Shown: positions 7,626 through 16,484, counted from the first letter of the stretch. The stretch is 33,741 bases of DNA from Halothiobacillus sp. (GCA_023255735.1 JAGDVP010000011.1:1-33741); one strand, 5' to 3'. The notes: a model not told the origin generated them from the sequence alone. Translations and numbers: made by a program.

Positions 7626-8413
7626 TGGGCTTGGGTATCGCCACTACGGGGGCTGCGGCCGCTGGGCGCAAAAAGATAGCCCTCACCCCAAATGGTGACT
7701 AAATAGCGCGGTTCGGCAGGCGCGGTTTCAATTTTTCGGCGCAGGCGGGTAATGCGCACATCAATGCTGCGATCAAACGCGGCGCGCTCGTAGCCTTTTA
7801 AATAATCCATGATTTGGTCGCGATTAATGACGCGGTTGGGGCGCTCCAAGAAAAATTGCAGTAAACGCCATTCGCCGTGGGTTAAATCGAGCGCTTGCCC
7901 GTGTAAAAAGGCCTGATGGGTTTCGGTATTGAGGGCGAAATCACCGATCATGGGCAACGCAGGTGCTGGCGTGGGCGCTTGAGCGGCGGCGGGTGCAGCC
8001 GGGGCGTGTCGGCGCAGCACAGCCTTGATGCGCGCTACCAGCTCGCGCGGATTAAACGGTTTGGGCAGGTAATCATCGCCGCCCACCTCTAAGCCCACGA
8101 TGCGATCAATATCCTCGCCACGTGCCGAGAGCATAATCACCGGCGGACGGGTTTTCGGGTTTAACCTGCGGGCAATCGAAAGGCCATCCTCACCGGGTAG
8201 CATGATGTCCAAAACCAGTAAATCCACCTTGGCATCCGCCAACAAGGCGGCATCCATTTCGCTGCCGCTGCCCACGACGCGCACCACAAACCCTTGCTCA
8301 CGCAAATAGCGGCCGAGCAGGGTTTGAATGCCCGGGTCATCATCCACCACCAAAATATGCGGGGCGCCCACGGGCGGCTGGGGGGCGGGTTCGTTGATTT
8401 CAGACTGAGCCAT
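7622..8413 (-). CDS. OmpR-family response regulator
   Basis: A 263-residue DNA-binding response regulator. The receiver domain (about 18-135) has the acidic pocket Asp24-Asp26, phospho-acceptor Asp69 in LLVLDIMLPGEDG and Lys118 in YLPKPF. An Ala/Pro-rich linker of about 20 residues leads to an OmpR/PhoB winged-helix domain (about 155-252) with LTHGEWRLLQFFLE, the recognition helix region SIDVRITRLRRKIE and the C-terminal hairpin VTIWGEGYLF. The linker is longer than usual. It is the first gene of the two-gene operon and shares its upstream region with the efflux operon, where an OmpR-box-like sequence lies. Family membership is certain; the regulon is inferred. Confidence 0.94.
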   Translation of the reverse strand: MAQSEINEPAPQPPVGAPHILVVDDDPGIQTLLGRYLREQGFVVRVVGSGSEMDAALLADAKVDLLVLDIMLPGEDGLSIARRLNPKTRPPVIMLSARGEDIDRIVGLEVGGDDYLPKPFNPRELVARIKAVLRRHAPAAPAAAQAPTPAPALPMIGDFALNTETHQAFLHGQALDLTHGEWRLLQFFLERPNRVINRDQIMDYLKGYERAAFDRSIDVRITRLRRKIETAPAEPRYLVTIWGEGYLFAPSGRSPRSGDTQAQ

Positions 8414-8530
8414 AACGCCTCAATAACGCCTCGATTGAATACGGCAATTAAACTAATGATGAATGAGCGAAAGCCCTTCTCGACGGTCAGTGTCGCCGTG
8501 GCAGTGGCTTGCGTCAATCAGCGCTTGGGT

Positions 8531-8549
8531 GTGTTACATATTGAAACAC
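8531..8549. promoter_or_regulatory. OmpR-box-like palindrome in divergent intergenic region
   Basis: GTGTTACATATTGAAACAC contains GTTACATATT and TTGAAAC, the two elements that recur in OmpR-binding boxes, and forms an inverted repeat GTGTT-N9-AACAC. It lies about 118 bp from the response regulator start and about 100 bp from the start of the outer-membrane channel gene, suited to control of either or both. The rest of the 236-bp gap (8414-8649) shows no promoter that I would defend. Confidence 0.45.
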
Positions 8550-8649
8550 CCCTGAAATATCTCTGGCATAGGGCTGCTATTTAATCCAACCTCGACTCAA
8601 GGGCGCGCCATGTTCATAACCGCGCGCCGTCACGACAGGATTGCCCGCC

Positions 8650-10026
8650 ATGCTGATGTTATGTTTGCCCCGCTCAAGCAGCCTATTGGCTCAATGTCGC
8701 ACTCCGTTGAGTGGTGCGCTGCTCGGATTATTGGGGTTGCTGGCGGTGCAGCCTGCCAGCGCAATGGCGGCAAACCGAACGCCGCCCGTGCCTGTTTTGG
8801 AATCTGCCGCTGAATCCGCTGCTGAACCCACCAAGGTACCCGCTGCCGCCAATTGGGCGAGCATTTTGGCGCAAACCGAAACCCGCCTATCGCAACAGCT
8901 CATTACCGAGGCAGATGTGACGCTTGCCCGCGCCGAACTTGCGCGCGCCAAGGGTTGGTTAGCCGGTGCGCCGATTATCGATGGTTTGTATCGCAGCGAT
9001 CAGCCCATGAGCAACTTCGGCGCGGTAGAGATGCAAACCGATGTGCGCTTGCCGCTGCGCCACTTTGGCCAAACCCAAGCGTGGCAAACGCTGGCGCGTG
9101 AGGCGATGCTGAACGGGCAAACCCGCGCTACGGCCAACCGGCTCGCTTTGCTTGGCAACTTGCGCCAGTTGGCGTGGGATTGGCGCCGTGCCGAAGCCGA
9201 GTGGACGGCCGCGCAAATCCGCCTTGATTTGATGACGCGCGATTTAAAAGCCGTGAGCCTGCAAGTCAAGCAGGGCGAGGCGGCCGAGGTGGATCGCTTA
9301 AGCGTTGAGAGCCGCCTGCTTGCCGTGCAAGATCAGCTCGCCGCCGCGCAAATGCTGCGTGATAACGCGCAAGCGCGCTGGCGTCACCTAACCGGCGCCG
9401 ATGCACTGCCCCGCGATTTGGGCACCGATACCGCCGAGTTGTTGCAACAGCTCAATAACCCAAGCTTTGATACGCCAGAAGGCTTGCTGGCCGAGCAGCC
9501 CTTGCTCAAGCAAATGGCCAGCGAGGTGGGCTTAACCACCGCGCGCATCGCGGCCGAGCGGGCGGCGGGGGCGGGTGCGCCAGAGCTTGGGATTGGCGTT
9601 AAGCGCGATCGGGGTGATCGTGGCATGCCTTATGACAACAGCCTGTTTGTCACATTAAGCCTGCCGATTGGTGGGCAAAAATACCGCGACCCCGCTTTGG
9701 CCGCCATGACTCAGCAACGCGCTGCCGCGCAAGTGGCTTTAATTAAAACCACGCAGCAACTGATTGGCGAGGTGGCCGCCTTGCGCCAGCGCATCAACGC
9801 CTGGCCTTTGCGTTTGAGCCGGCTGGATGCGAGCGCGGCGCTGGCGGAAAAAACCTTAAAGCTCAAGCAAAAAGCGCGGCAAATGGGCGAGTTGGATTGG
9901 AGCCAAGTGCTGAGCTTTGAGCGGGATGCGGCCGAAGCACGCCTGCAAGCAAAATTGGGTCACATTGAATACGAAGCCGACATCAGCAGCCTAAAGCAAA
10001 CCTTAGGCCTGATGCCGCAAAACTAA
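8650..10026 (+). CDS. TolC/CusC-like outer-membrane efflux channel
   Basis: The outer-membrane member of a tripartite efflux system, about 458 residues. An N-terminal signal peptide ends near residue 38 (hydrophobic run LLGLLGLLAV then PASA). There is no lipobox Cys at the cleavage site, so unlike CusC it is probably not a lipoprotein. Two long Ala/Gln/Leu-rich helical repeats (about 150-245 and 340-450) and a beta segment LFVTLSLPIGG, followed by further helix, match the duplicated OEP fold. A TTG at 8641 would add three residues; the ATG at 8650 has AGGA about 10 bp upstream and is preferred. It is the first gene of the efflux operon. Confidence 0.85.
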   Translation: MLMLCLPRSSSLLAQCRTPLSGALLGLLGLLAVQPASAMAANRTPPVPVLESAAESAAEPTKVPAAANWASILAQTETRLSQQLITEADVTLARAELARAKGWLAGAPIIDGLYRSDQPMSNFGAVEMQTDVRLPLRHFGQTQAWQTLAREAMLNGQTRATANRLALLGNLRQLAWDWRRAEAEWTAAQIRLDLMTRDLKAVSLQVKQGEAAEVDRLSVESRLLAVQDQLAAAQMLRDNAQARWRHLTGADALPRDLGTDTAELLQQLNNPSFDTPEGLLAEQPLLKQMASEVGLTTARIAAERAAGAGAPELGIGVKRDRGDRGMPYDNSLFVTLSLPIGGQKYRDPALAAMTQQRAAAQVALIKTTQQLIGEVAALRQRINAWPLRLSRLDASAALAEKTLKLKQKARQMGELDWSQVLSFERDAAEARLQAKLGHIEYEADISSLKQTLGLMPQN

Positions 10027-10051
10027 TGCACCAACAGGGTGTTAAAGCGGT

Positions 10052-10079
10052 TTAAAAGCAGCATTAAACCTGCTTTTAA
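10052..10079. other. 10-bp perfect inverted repeat between channel and adaptor genes
   Basis: TTAAAAGCAG and CTGCTTTTAA enclose an 8-base loop in the 108-bp gap between the channel stop and the adaptor start. No T-run follows, so it is not a standard intrinsic terminator. An RNA hairpin that tunes downstream expression or protects mRNA ends after processing is possible. Confidence 0.5.
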
Positions 10080-10134
10080 GCCCCGCCATATGGTTTATCA
10101 CCTCATTACCCCCAAGATCACCGAGGATTTATTT

Positions 10135-11283
10135 ATGCCACTCTTATCGCCCCGCGCCCGCCTTGCGCCCTTCATGGTTGCTTTTGTGCTGGCGGGGTTG
10201 GGTGGGCTCCCGATAGCACCCGCTTTTGCCGAGGCCACGCAAGCCGTCAGCCCCGACACGCCAAAGGCGACAGCCGTGGTTATCCCGGAGGCCATGCGCG
10301 CAAATCTTAAAATTCAAGCCGCGCCGCTTGCCGCCACGCAAAATTTGCCCATCACGCAAGGCTTGGTCAGCATTAGCGCCGCCGCGAGTAATCAAGCCAG
10401 CAGCCAGGTTTCTGCCCCAGCCGATGGGTTGATTGTGGGCAATTTGCCGCAAATTGGCCAAAGCGTAACGGCAGGGCAAGTTTTGTTTGAACTCGCGAGC
10501 GCAGGTCTGGCGGATTTACAAGGGCAATGGTCGATGGCGCAAGCCCGTGCCACCCTCGCACAACAAAATTTAAGCCGAGATTCGGCGCTCTTTGCCGATG
10601 GCCTGATTGCAAAAAAACGCCTCGATGATACGAAAAGCCAAGCGCAATTGGCCGCAGCGGAGCTCAATGCGGCCACCGCCCGCCTTAAAGTTGCGGGCAT
10701 AACCGCAGGCCAACAAGCCACGGGCGGCAATTTAGCGATTCGCGCCCCCGTGACGGGCGTTGTTACCCAGCGCAAAATTATGCCCGGCGAGCGGGTGATG
10801 GCGGGGCAAGCCTTGGCCGAAATCACCCTAAGTGATGCCCAATGGTGGCTGATGGCCGTGCCGCCTGCCATGGCGCCCGCCGCTGGCACGTCGGCCGAGC
10901 TTAAAATTGCCGGCTGCCCGCAGGCTGCCCCTGTAAAATGGGTGGATTTGGCGGTAGACCCGCAAAGCCAGATGGTGACCTTGCGCGCCGAGCCCAAAGT
11001 GCCCTGCCCGCAGCTGCGGCCAGGGCAAAAAGCCAGTGCGAGCTTATGGATCCATCAGCCTAACCCCGTGCAGATGCTGCCCATTGGCGCGGTGACGGAG
11101 TTCGATAATCAGCCGCATGTGTTTGTGCAGCGCGGCGCGCAATTTTTCCTGATTCCTGTGCAATTGCGCGGCGAGTTTGATGGCATGGCGTATGTGACGG
11201 GTGATTTTCAAGCGCAGGATTTGATTGTCACCCTCGGGGTGAGCCGTCTTAAAGCCGTGGCGCTCGGCATGGGGGCTGAATAA
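10135..11283 (+). CDS. RND efflux periplasmic adaptor (CzcB/CusB-like)
   Basis: The membrane-fusion protein linking pump and channel. From ATG 10135 the product has 382 residues and starts with a typical signal peptide (to about residue 32, ending PAFA). An upstream in-frame start at 10039 would bury that signal behind 32 residues and lacks support; GAGGA lies about 8 bp before 10135. Order of parts: beta strands and first lipoyl half (SAPADGLIVGNLPQIGQSVTAGQVLFELAS), alpha-hairpin rich in Ala and Gln, second lipoyl half (IRAPVTGVVTQRKIMPGERVMAG), then beta-barrel and membrane-proximal domains. No His- or Met-rich metal-binding extension is present. Two Cys occur in the barrel region (AGCPQ and VPCPQ). 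Its stop overlaps the pump start by one base. Confidence 0.88.
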   Translation: MPLLSPRARLAPFMVAFVLAGLGGLPIAPAFAEATQAVSPDTPKATAVVIPEAMRANLKIQAAPLAATQNLPITQGLVSISAAASNQASSQVSAPADGLIVGNLPQIGQSVTAGQVLFELASAGLADLQGQWSMAQARATLAQQNLSRDSALFADGLIAKKRLDDTKSQAQLAAAELNAATARLKVAGITAGQQATGGNLAIRAPVTGVVTQRKIMPGERVMAGQALAEITLSDAQWWLMAVPPAMAPAAGTSAELKIAGCPQAAPVKWVDLAVDPQSQMVTLRAEPKVPCPQLRPGQKASASLWIHQPNPVQMLPIGAVTEFDNQPHVFVQRGAQFFLIPVQLRGEFDGMAYVTGDFQAQDLIVTLGVSRLKAVALGMGAE

Positions 11284-14200
11284 TGTTAAATCGCCTCATC
11301 GCGTTTTCGCTGGCGCAGCGCTTGCTCATTGTGCTCGCGGCCTTGCTGGTGGCCGGTTTTGGCTGGATGGCGTTTTCCAGTATCCCGATTGATGCCTACC
11401 CGGATATTTCGCCCACCCAAGTGCAAATTATCCTCAAAGCCCCAGGCGTGACGCCAACCGAGGTGGAAACCCGCATCACGGCACCCTTGGAAACCTCGCT
11501 TTTGGGGATTCCGAATCAAACCATGCTGCGCTCGACCTCTAAATACGGCATCGCGGTGATTACCTTGGACTTTGCCGAAGGCACCGATATTTACTGGGCG
11601 CGCCAGCAGGTCAACGAGGCCTTATCCAATGCGCGCGGCGATTTACCCCCCGGCACCACCGGCGGCGTGGCACCCATCACCACGCCCTTGGGTGAGGCAT
11701 TTATGTTCACTTTGGAAAGCCCCACCCTCTCCTTGATGGAGCGGCGGCATTTATTGGATTGGGTGCTGCGCCCCGCCTTGCGTGCGGTGAAAGGCGTGGC
11801 CGATGTGAACTCTTTGGGCGGCTACGTGCGTAGCTTTGAGGTGATACCCGACCCTACGCAACTGGCCGCACATCAGCTCACCACCGATGATTTATTGCGC
11901 ACCATCGATAGCAACAACCGCAACGATGGCGCAGGTAGGCTGGATGTGGGCGAAGAAGCCTGGCTGGTGCGCGCCGAGGGGCGCATTCAAACGCTGGAAG
12001 ATTTGGGCAATTTGGTCATCACCCAGCAAAACGGCCAGCCGATTTATGTGCGCGATGTCGCGACCGTGCAAGTCGGTGCGATCACCCGCCTGGGCGCGGT
12101 GACGCATAGCGGCCAGGGGGAGACGGTGGAAGGCCTTGTGCTCACCCTGCGCGGCGCCAATGCGCGGGATGTGGTGGCGGGCGTGCAGCAACGGCTGGAT
12201 GATTTGAAATCCAGCCTACCGCCCGATCTGAAAATCAATGTGTTCTACAACCGCGCCGATTTAGTGAATGCCGCCGTGCATACGGTCAGCAAAGCGTTGC
12301 TCGAAGCGGTGGTATTGGTGCTGATTTTGCTCGTGCTGTTTTTGGGCAATGTGCGCGCGGCGGTCACGGTGGCGCTCACCTTGCCGATGGCCGCGCTCAT
12401 CACCTTTATTTTGATGAAGCAGTTTGGCATGAGCGCAAACCTCATGAGCTTAGGCGGCTTGGCCATTGCGATCGGCATGCTGGTGGATGCCGCCGTGGTG
12501 GTGGTTGAGAACATGGTGGCACATTTGGCGCAAGCGCATAAATATCCCAATCGCCCGCGCTTACATTTGGTGTATCGCTCGGTGGCCGAGGTGGCCGCGC
12601 CCGTTACCTCCGGCATCATTATTATTATGCTGGTGTTTTTGCCGCTGCTTACCTTGCAAGGGCTAGAAGGCAAGCTCTTCTCGCCGGTTGCGCTCACCAT
12701 TATTTTTGCGCTGGGTGCCTCGCTTGTGCTGTCGCTCACCTTGATTCCGGTGATTGCCTCGCTTATTTTAGGCCAGGTGACCGATCACGAGCCGTGGCTG
12801 GTGCGCCAGCTGCATCGCGGCTATGTGCCTCTATTAAATTGGGCATTGCGCCGCCCTTGGCCCGTGTTTGGCATTGCAGTGGCGGGGCTCATTGCGGCCG
12901 GCGTGCTGTACACCCAAATCGGCAAAACTTTTATGCCGAACTTAGATGAAGGCACGCTCGTGATGCAGGTGGAAAATCTGCCCTCCACCACGCTCAATGG
13001 CACCCTCAAGCTTAATACCGAGATCCAGCAAGCCTTAATGCAAGGCGTGCCGGAAATCGCGCAAATTGTGGCGCGTTCGGGCTCGGATGAACTGGGGCTC
13101 GATCCGATGGGCTTAAACGATACCGATACCTTTTTGGTGATGAAGCCGCAGGATCAATGGCGCGTGCCGGATATGGCGGCACTGCGTGAAAAAATCCGCC
13201 ATGTGCTCATGACTTTGCCCGGCTTTAATTACAGCTTCACCCAGCCGATTGAAATGCGGGTCTCGGAAATGCTCACCGGCTCACGCGGCGACTTGGCGAT
13301 TAAAATTTTCGGTAGCGATTTAACCGAGTTAAATAATCTGGCCGATCAAATCAAAACCGTGGTGGGTGCCGTGCCCGGCGCGCAAGATGTGGCCACCACC
13401 GATAACGAGGGCTTGCTGTATTTAAATATCAAAGTAAACCAAGCCGCCGTCGCGCGCACGGGCTTATCGGTTGCAAGCTTAGAAGATATTTTGCGCGCGC
13501 AAATTGAAGGCCAGCTCGCCGGCATGGTGCAAGAAGGCGCGGCGCGCACGCCGATTTTGATTCGCGCCGATGCACTGGCCAATGCCCCGCAAAAATTAAG
13601 CGAACTGCCCATTGCCCTGCCCGATGGCAGCGTGCAACCGCTCTCGAATTTGGCGACGGTGGCGCGTACCACCGGCCCTGTGTTCGTGACCCGAGAAATG
13701 GGCTCGCGCTTTGCCGTGGTGCGCGCGAATGTGACCGGGCGCGCGCTCACCGATTTTGTAGCCGATGCCAAAGCCCAAGTGGCGCACAAAGTTGAGCTCC
13801 CCGTCGGCTATCGTCTGGAATGGGGTGGCCAGTTTGAAAACCAGCAACGTGCCGCCGCCCGTCTTGCGCTCGTGGTGCCGATTGCGCTGGGTCTGATCTT
13901 CGTGCTGCTGTTTTCCACCTTTAACTCGCTGCGCCAGGCACTCTTGGTATTCGCCAATATTCCGTTCGCCCTGATCGGCGGCGTGTTCGCGCTCTATATC
14001 AGTGGCGAGTATCTCTCGGTGCCGGCCTCGGTGGGCTTTATTGCCCTCTTGGGGATTGCCGTGCTCAATGGCTTGGTGCTGGTGTCCTACTTTAACCAAC
14101 TGGCCGCGCAAGGCATGGCGCTGGGCGAAGTGGTGCGCCAAGGCGCGCTGCGCCGCCTGCGCCCGGTGATGATGACCGCCAGTATCGCCGCCTTGGGGCT

Positions 14201-14423
14201 CGTGCCGCTGTTGTTTGCTACAGGTCCTGGGTCTGAAATTCAAAAACCCTTGGCTATTGTGGTGATTGGCGGCCTGATTACCTCCACGCTCCTCACCCTG
14301 ATTTTGCTGCCGATTTTGTATCAACGCTTTGGCCAGAAAAAAGAGCCCAAAAAAGACCCCAAAAATGCCCCTAAAATCGACAAAAACTCGATAACCGCCC
14401 CCTTGGAGGAGCCCAAACCATGA
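11283..14423 (+). CDS. Heavy-metal efflux RND pump (CzcA/CusA family)
   Basis: The 1046-residue proton-driven inner-membrane pump of the tripartite system. Typical features are the N-terminal helix ending SSIPIDAYPDISPTQV, two large periplasmic loops and about 12 membrane helices. TM4 carries AIAIGMLVDAAVVVVEN with proton-relay Asp402; this form of the signature resembles the HME group that exports monovalent Cu and Ag. In contrast, the porter segment FTQPIEMRVSEMLTGSRGDLAIKIFG resembles CzcA-type divalent-metal pumps. I therefore leave the metal open. The C-terminus is a Lys-rich cytoplasmic tail of about 40 residues. It overlaps the adaptor by 1 bp and the DUF3240 gene by 4 bp, so the operon is tightly coupled. 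Confidence 0.93.
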   Translation: MLNRLIAFSLAQRLLIVLAALLVAGFGWMAFSSIPIDAYPDISPTQVQIILKAPGVTPTEVETRITAPLETSLLGIPNQTMLRSTSKYGIAVITLDFAEGTDIYWARQQVNEALSNARGDLPPGTTGGVAPITTPLGEAFMFTLESPTLSLMERRHLLDWVLRPALRAVKGVADVNSLGGYVRSFEVIPDPTQLAAHQLTTDDLLRTIDSNNRNDGAGRLDVGEEAWLVRAEGRIQTLEDLGNLVITQQNGQPIYVRDVATVQVGAITRLGAVTHSGQGETVEGLVLTLRGANARDVVAGVQQRLDDLKSSLPPDLKINVFYNRADLVNAAVHTVSKALLEAVVLVLILLVLFLGNVRAAVTVALTLPMAALITFILMKQFGMSANLMSLGGLAIAIGMLVDAAVVVVENMVAHLAQAHKYPNRPRLHLVYRSVAEVAAPVTSGIIIIMLVFLPLLTLQGLEGKLFSPVALTIIFALGASLVLSLTLIPVIASLILGQVTDHEPWLVRQLHRGYVPLLNWALRRPWPVFGIAVAGLIAAGVLYTQIGKTFMPNLDEGTLVMQVENLPSTTLNGTLKLNTEIQQALMQGVPEIAQIVARSGSDELGLDPMGLNDTDTFLVMKPQDQWRVPDMAALREKIRHVLMTLPGFNYSFTQPIEMRVSEMLTGSRGDLAIKIFGSDLTELNNLADQIKTVVGAVPGAQDVATTDNEGLLYLNIKVNQAAVARTGLSVASLEDILRAQIEGQLAGMVQEGAARTPILIRADALANAPQKLSELPIALPDGSVQPLSNLATVARTTGPVFVTREMGSRFAVVRANVTGRALTDFVADAKAQVAHKVELPVGYRLEWGGQFENQQRAAARLALVVPIALGLIFVLLFSTFNSLRQALLVFANIPFALIGGVFALYISGEYLSVPASVGFIALLGIAVLNGLVLVSYFNQLAAQGMALGEVVRQGALRRLRPVMMTASIAALGLVPLLFATGPGSEIQKPLAIVVIGGLITSTLLTLILLPILYQRFGQKKEPKKDPKNAPKIDKNSITAPLEEPKP

Positions 14424-14737
14424 CCCTGCCGAGCGCGCCCAATGCCGTGATGTTGACCCTGATTGCACGCCAAGATCTTGAGGCCGCGCTGGTCGATGCC
14501 CTAAGCGCGCTGGCGGATTATCCCTTATTGCTGGTCAGTGGCTTGCGCGGGCACAACGATGCGCAAAGCCGCATGAGCGTGGCCGAACAAGTGGAAGGCA
14601 CTCTGCCGCTCGTTCGCTTAAGTCTGCACACCGATGAGGCCACCGCGGTTAAGGTGCTCGAGTATCTGGCCAAACACTTTGCTGGCGCCGGGATTCGCTG
14701 GTGGAGCACGCCCATTTGCGCGGGGGTGATCGCTTAA
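14420..14737 (+). CDS. DUF3240 family protein, PII-like, linked to metal efflux
   Basis: A 105-residue cytoplasmic protein of the DUF3240 family, small ferredoxin-fold proteins related to PII/CutA-like trimers. Family signs are LTLIARQDLEAALVDAL near 12-28, VSGLRGHNDAQSRMSVAEQVEG near 39-60 and the final strand GIRWWSTPI. Members often follow heavy-metal RND genes, and here the start overlaps the pump stop in an ATGA. A regulatory or metal-binding role at the cytoplasmic side of the pump is a reasonable guess, but no function is established. It is the last gene of the operon; no clear terminator hairpin follows. Confidence 0.75.
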   Translation: MTLPSAPNAVMLTLIARQDLEAALVDALSALADYPLLLVSGLRGHNDAQSRMSVAEQVEGTLPLVRLSLHTDEATAVKVLEYLAKHFAGAGIRWWSTPICAGVIA

Positions 14738-14811
14738 GCGTCTCTGATTAAATTCCCGGTTCGGCGGATGGGTGGTCTATAGTCAAAGCACATTTTTGGG
14801 AAGATGAGATC

Positions 14812-16092
14812 ATGAAATCACTTAAATTCATGTTATTGATGTTATGGGGAGTTTTGATGATGACCGCTACACCAACTTTTGCGACCACCGCGTCTGCGAC
14901 CGAATCGATTGTTTTGGGCATGGGCTGCTTTTGGGGCGCGCAAAAACGCATGGAAGCCGTGCCGGGCGTGATTAAAGTTGAGGCGGGTTACGCCGGCGGC
15001 GATGTGCCTAAAGTGGATTACCAAGCCGTGCTGGATGCCGAGCGGCACCCGGTGGCGGGGGTAAAAAACCATGCCGAGGTGATTAAAGTGACCTTCGACC
15101 CCGCCAAAGTGAGCCTGAAAACTATCCTGATTCACTTTTGGGAAAACCATAACCCCACCCAAGGCAATCGCCAAGGCAATGATGTGGGCACCAACTACCG
15201 CAGCGCCATTTATTACACCGACGAGGCGCAAAAAGCCGTGGCATTGCAAACCGAGGCCGCCTACCAAACCGCGTTAACTCAGGCGGGTTTAGGCAAAATC
15301 ACCACCGAGATCGCGCCCTTGAAAAATTACAACGCGGCCGAGGCCTATCATCAAGATTATTTGAAGAAAAACCCCAATGGTTACTGTGGACTGGGCGGCA
15401 CCGGGGTTAAATATCCCAGCAGCAGCGATGCCCCAGCGACCACCGCTTACCCGCCGCTGGTTGCCGCCCAACTGAATGTGGATCGCCAATTGATTGTATT
15501 TGAAGCGCCCGATTGCCCGTTTTGCGCTCAATTCAAAAAAGAGGTGCTCAGCGGTTGGCAATCCCCCGTGCCGATTGTTACCACCTTAAACCCCAACGCG
15601 CCCGCCGGCTGGACTTTGGAGAAAGCCCTGTTTGCCACGCCGACGATCGTGTTGTTTGAGCAGGGCAAAGAAGTCTCGCGCTATACCGGCTACAACGGCG
15701 ATAAAGATCGCTTCTGGAAATGGCTGGGTTTTCAGTTGCTTACCCCCGAACAGCAAAAAATCGCCTTCGAGCAGGGCACCGAGCGCCCCTTTACCGGCTC
15801 ACATTTAGATGAAAAACGTCCCGGCACGTTTGTTGACCCCATCACCGGTGCGCCTTTGTTTCGCAGCGATACCAAATTCAATAGCGGCACCGGCTGGCCG
15901 AGCTTTTTTAATCCCATACCCGGTGCAATTGTGGAAAAAGTCGATAACAGCCACGGCATGCGAAGGGTTGAAGTGCTGAGCGCGAGCTCCGGCATTCACC
16001 TAGGCCACGTGTTTGATGATGGTCCGCCGCCCACCGGCAAACGTTACTGCATCAATGGCGATGTGCTTAAATTTGTGCCGGATGCGAAATAG
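14812..16092 (+). CDS. msrAB: Secreted methionine sulfoxide reductase MsrA-thioredoxin-MsrB fusion
   Basis: A 426-residue exported repair enzyme for oxidised methionine. The signal peptide spans about 1-25. The MsrA domain (about 32-195) has catalytic Cys39 in GCFWG, and Cys192 (GYCGLGG) as the probable resolving Cys. A thioredoxin-like domain (about 218-305) has CPFC at 235-238 and cis-Pro in FATPTIV. The MsrB domain (about 311-422) has [22 protein letters not shown] and catalytic Cys413 in RYCING. In MsrB the zinc CxxC pair is absent and the usual resolving Cys of SGCGWPSF is Thr360. The best-known triple fusion, Neisseria PilB, has thioredoxin first; here it is in the middle. A TATAGT at 14778-14783 is a possible -10 of its own promoter. 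Confidence 0.93.
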   Translation: MKSLKFMLLMLWGVLMMTATPTFATTASATESIVLGMGCFWGAQKRMEAVPGVIKVEAGYAGGDVPKVDYQAVLDAERHPVAGVKNHAEVIKVTFDPAKVSLKTILIHFWENHNPTQGNRQGNDVGTNYRSAIYYTDEAQKAVALQTEAAYQTALTQAGLGKITTEIAPLKNYNAAEAYHQDYLKKNPNGYCGLGGTGVKYPSSSDAPATTAYPPLVAAQLNVDRQLIVFEAPDCPFCAQFKKEVLSGWQSPVPIVTTLNPNAPAGWTLEKALFATPTIVLFEQGKEVSRYTGYNGDKDRFWKWLGFQLLTPEQQKIAFEQGTERPFTGSHLDEKRPGTFVDPITGAPLFRSDTKFNSGTGWPSFFNPIPGAIVEKVDNSHGMRRVEVLSASSGIHLGHVFDDGPPPTGKRYCINGDVLKFVPDAK

Positions 16093-16117
16093 CTAAATTT
16101 GCCTGCCACAAAGCCAA

Positions 16118-16172
16118 CCCGCTCCCTCTCCAATAGATGCCCCCGCCTTTTTGAAAGGGGAAATTGAGCGGG
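16118..16172. terminator. Nested inverted repeat between msrAB and ycgL
   Basis: An outer repeat CCCGCTC (16118-16124) with GAGCGGG (16166-16172) encloses an inner CCCC...GGGG hairpin (16140-16160) with a T-run/A-run. It lies between two convergent genes and probably ends one or both transcripts, though it is not a clean stem-plus-T-tract design. Confidence 0.4.
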
Positions 16173-16196
16173 AATGGCACACCATCGGTGCGGGCG

Positions 16197-16484
16197 TTAG
16201 TCTTTCACCCGCCCAATGCCGGCTTTCAAGTTATCCCAATGTGCCCAGTTTTGATTGCCGGGCGGCAGCTGCACATAAAACCCCAAAGTTTGCACATAGT
16301 GGCGCACCGTGGCGGCATCGGTGCGTGCCAATGGGCGATCGCCGCTTAAATCCAAATCCATCACGGCTTCCAGGCGGCCAAAGGGCGCAAGCACGGCGGC
16401 GTTTAACGATTCGGGCAGCGTGCCTTGGGGTAAATATAGGTACAAGTCGGCTTTTTTCAGGCTTTTATAAATGGTGCAATGCAT
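16197..16484 (-). CDS. YcgL domain protein
   Basis: A 95-residue protein of the YcgL family, which is restricted mainly to gammaproteobacteria. Matching positions include the start MHCTIYKSLKKADLYLYL, the central APFGRLEAVMDLDLSGDRPLA and GFYVQLPPG near 68-76. The family has a small alpha/beta fold, and its function is unknown. It stands alone on the minus strand, convergent with msrAB and divergent from the AmpG-like gene, so it has its own promoter somewhere in 16485-16581. Confidence 0.85.
   Translation of the reverse strand: MHCTIYKSLKKADLYLYLPQGTLPESLNAAVLAPFGRLEAVMDLDLSGDRPLARTDAATVRHYVQTLGFYVQLPPGNQNWAHWDNLKAGIGRVKD

Noticed and set aside
10052-10079. Intrinsic terminator inside the efflux operon
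   Set aside because: The stem is perfect but no T-run follows, so it is listed as a hairpin of unknown role.
13596-14468. 290-codon open frame on the minus strand
   Set aside because: Antisense to the RND pump, His/Gln/Arg-rich with no domain; a product of the GC-rich codon pattern of the real gene.
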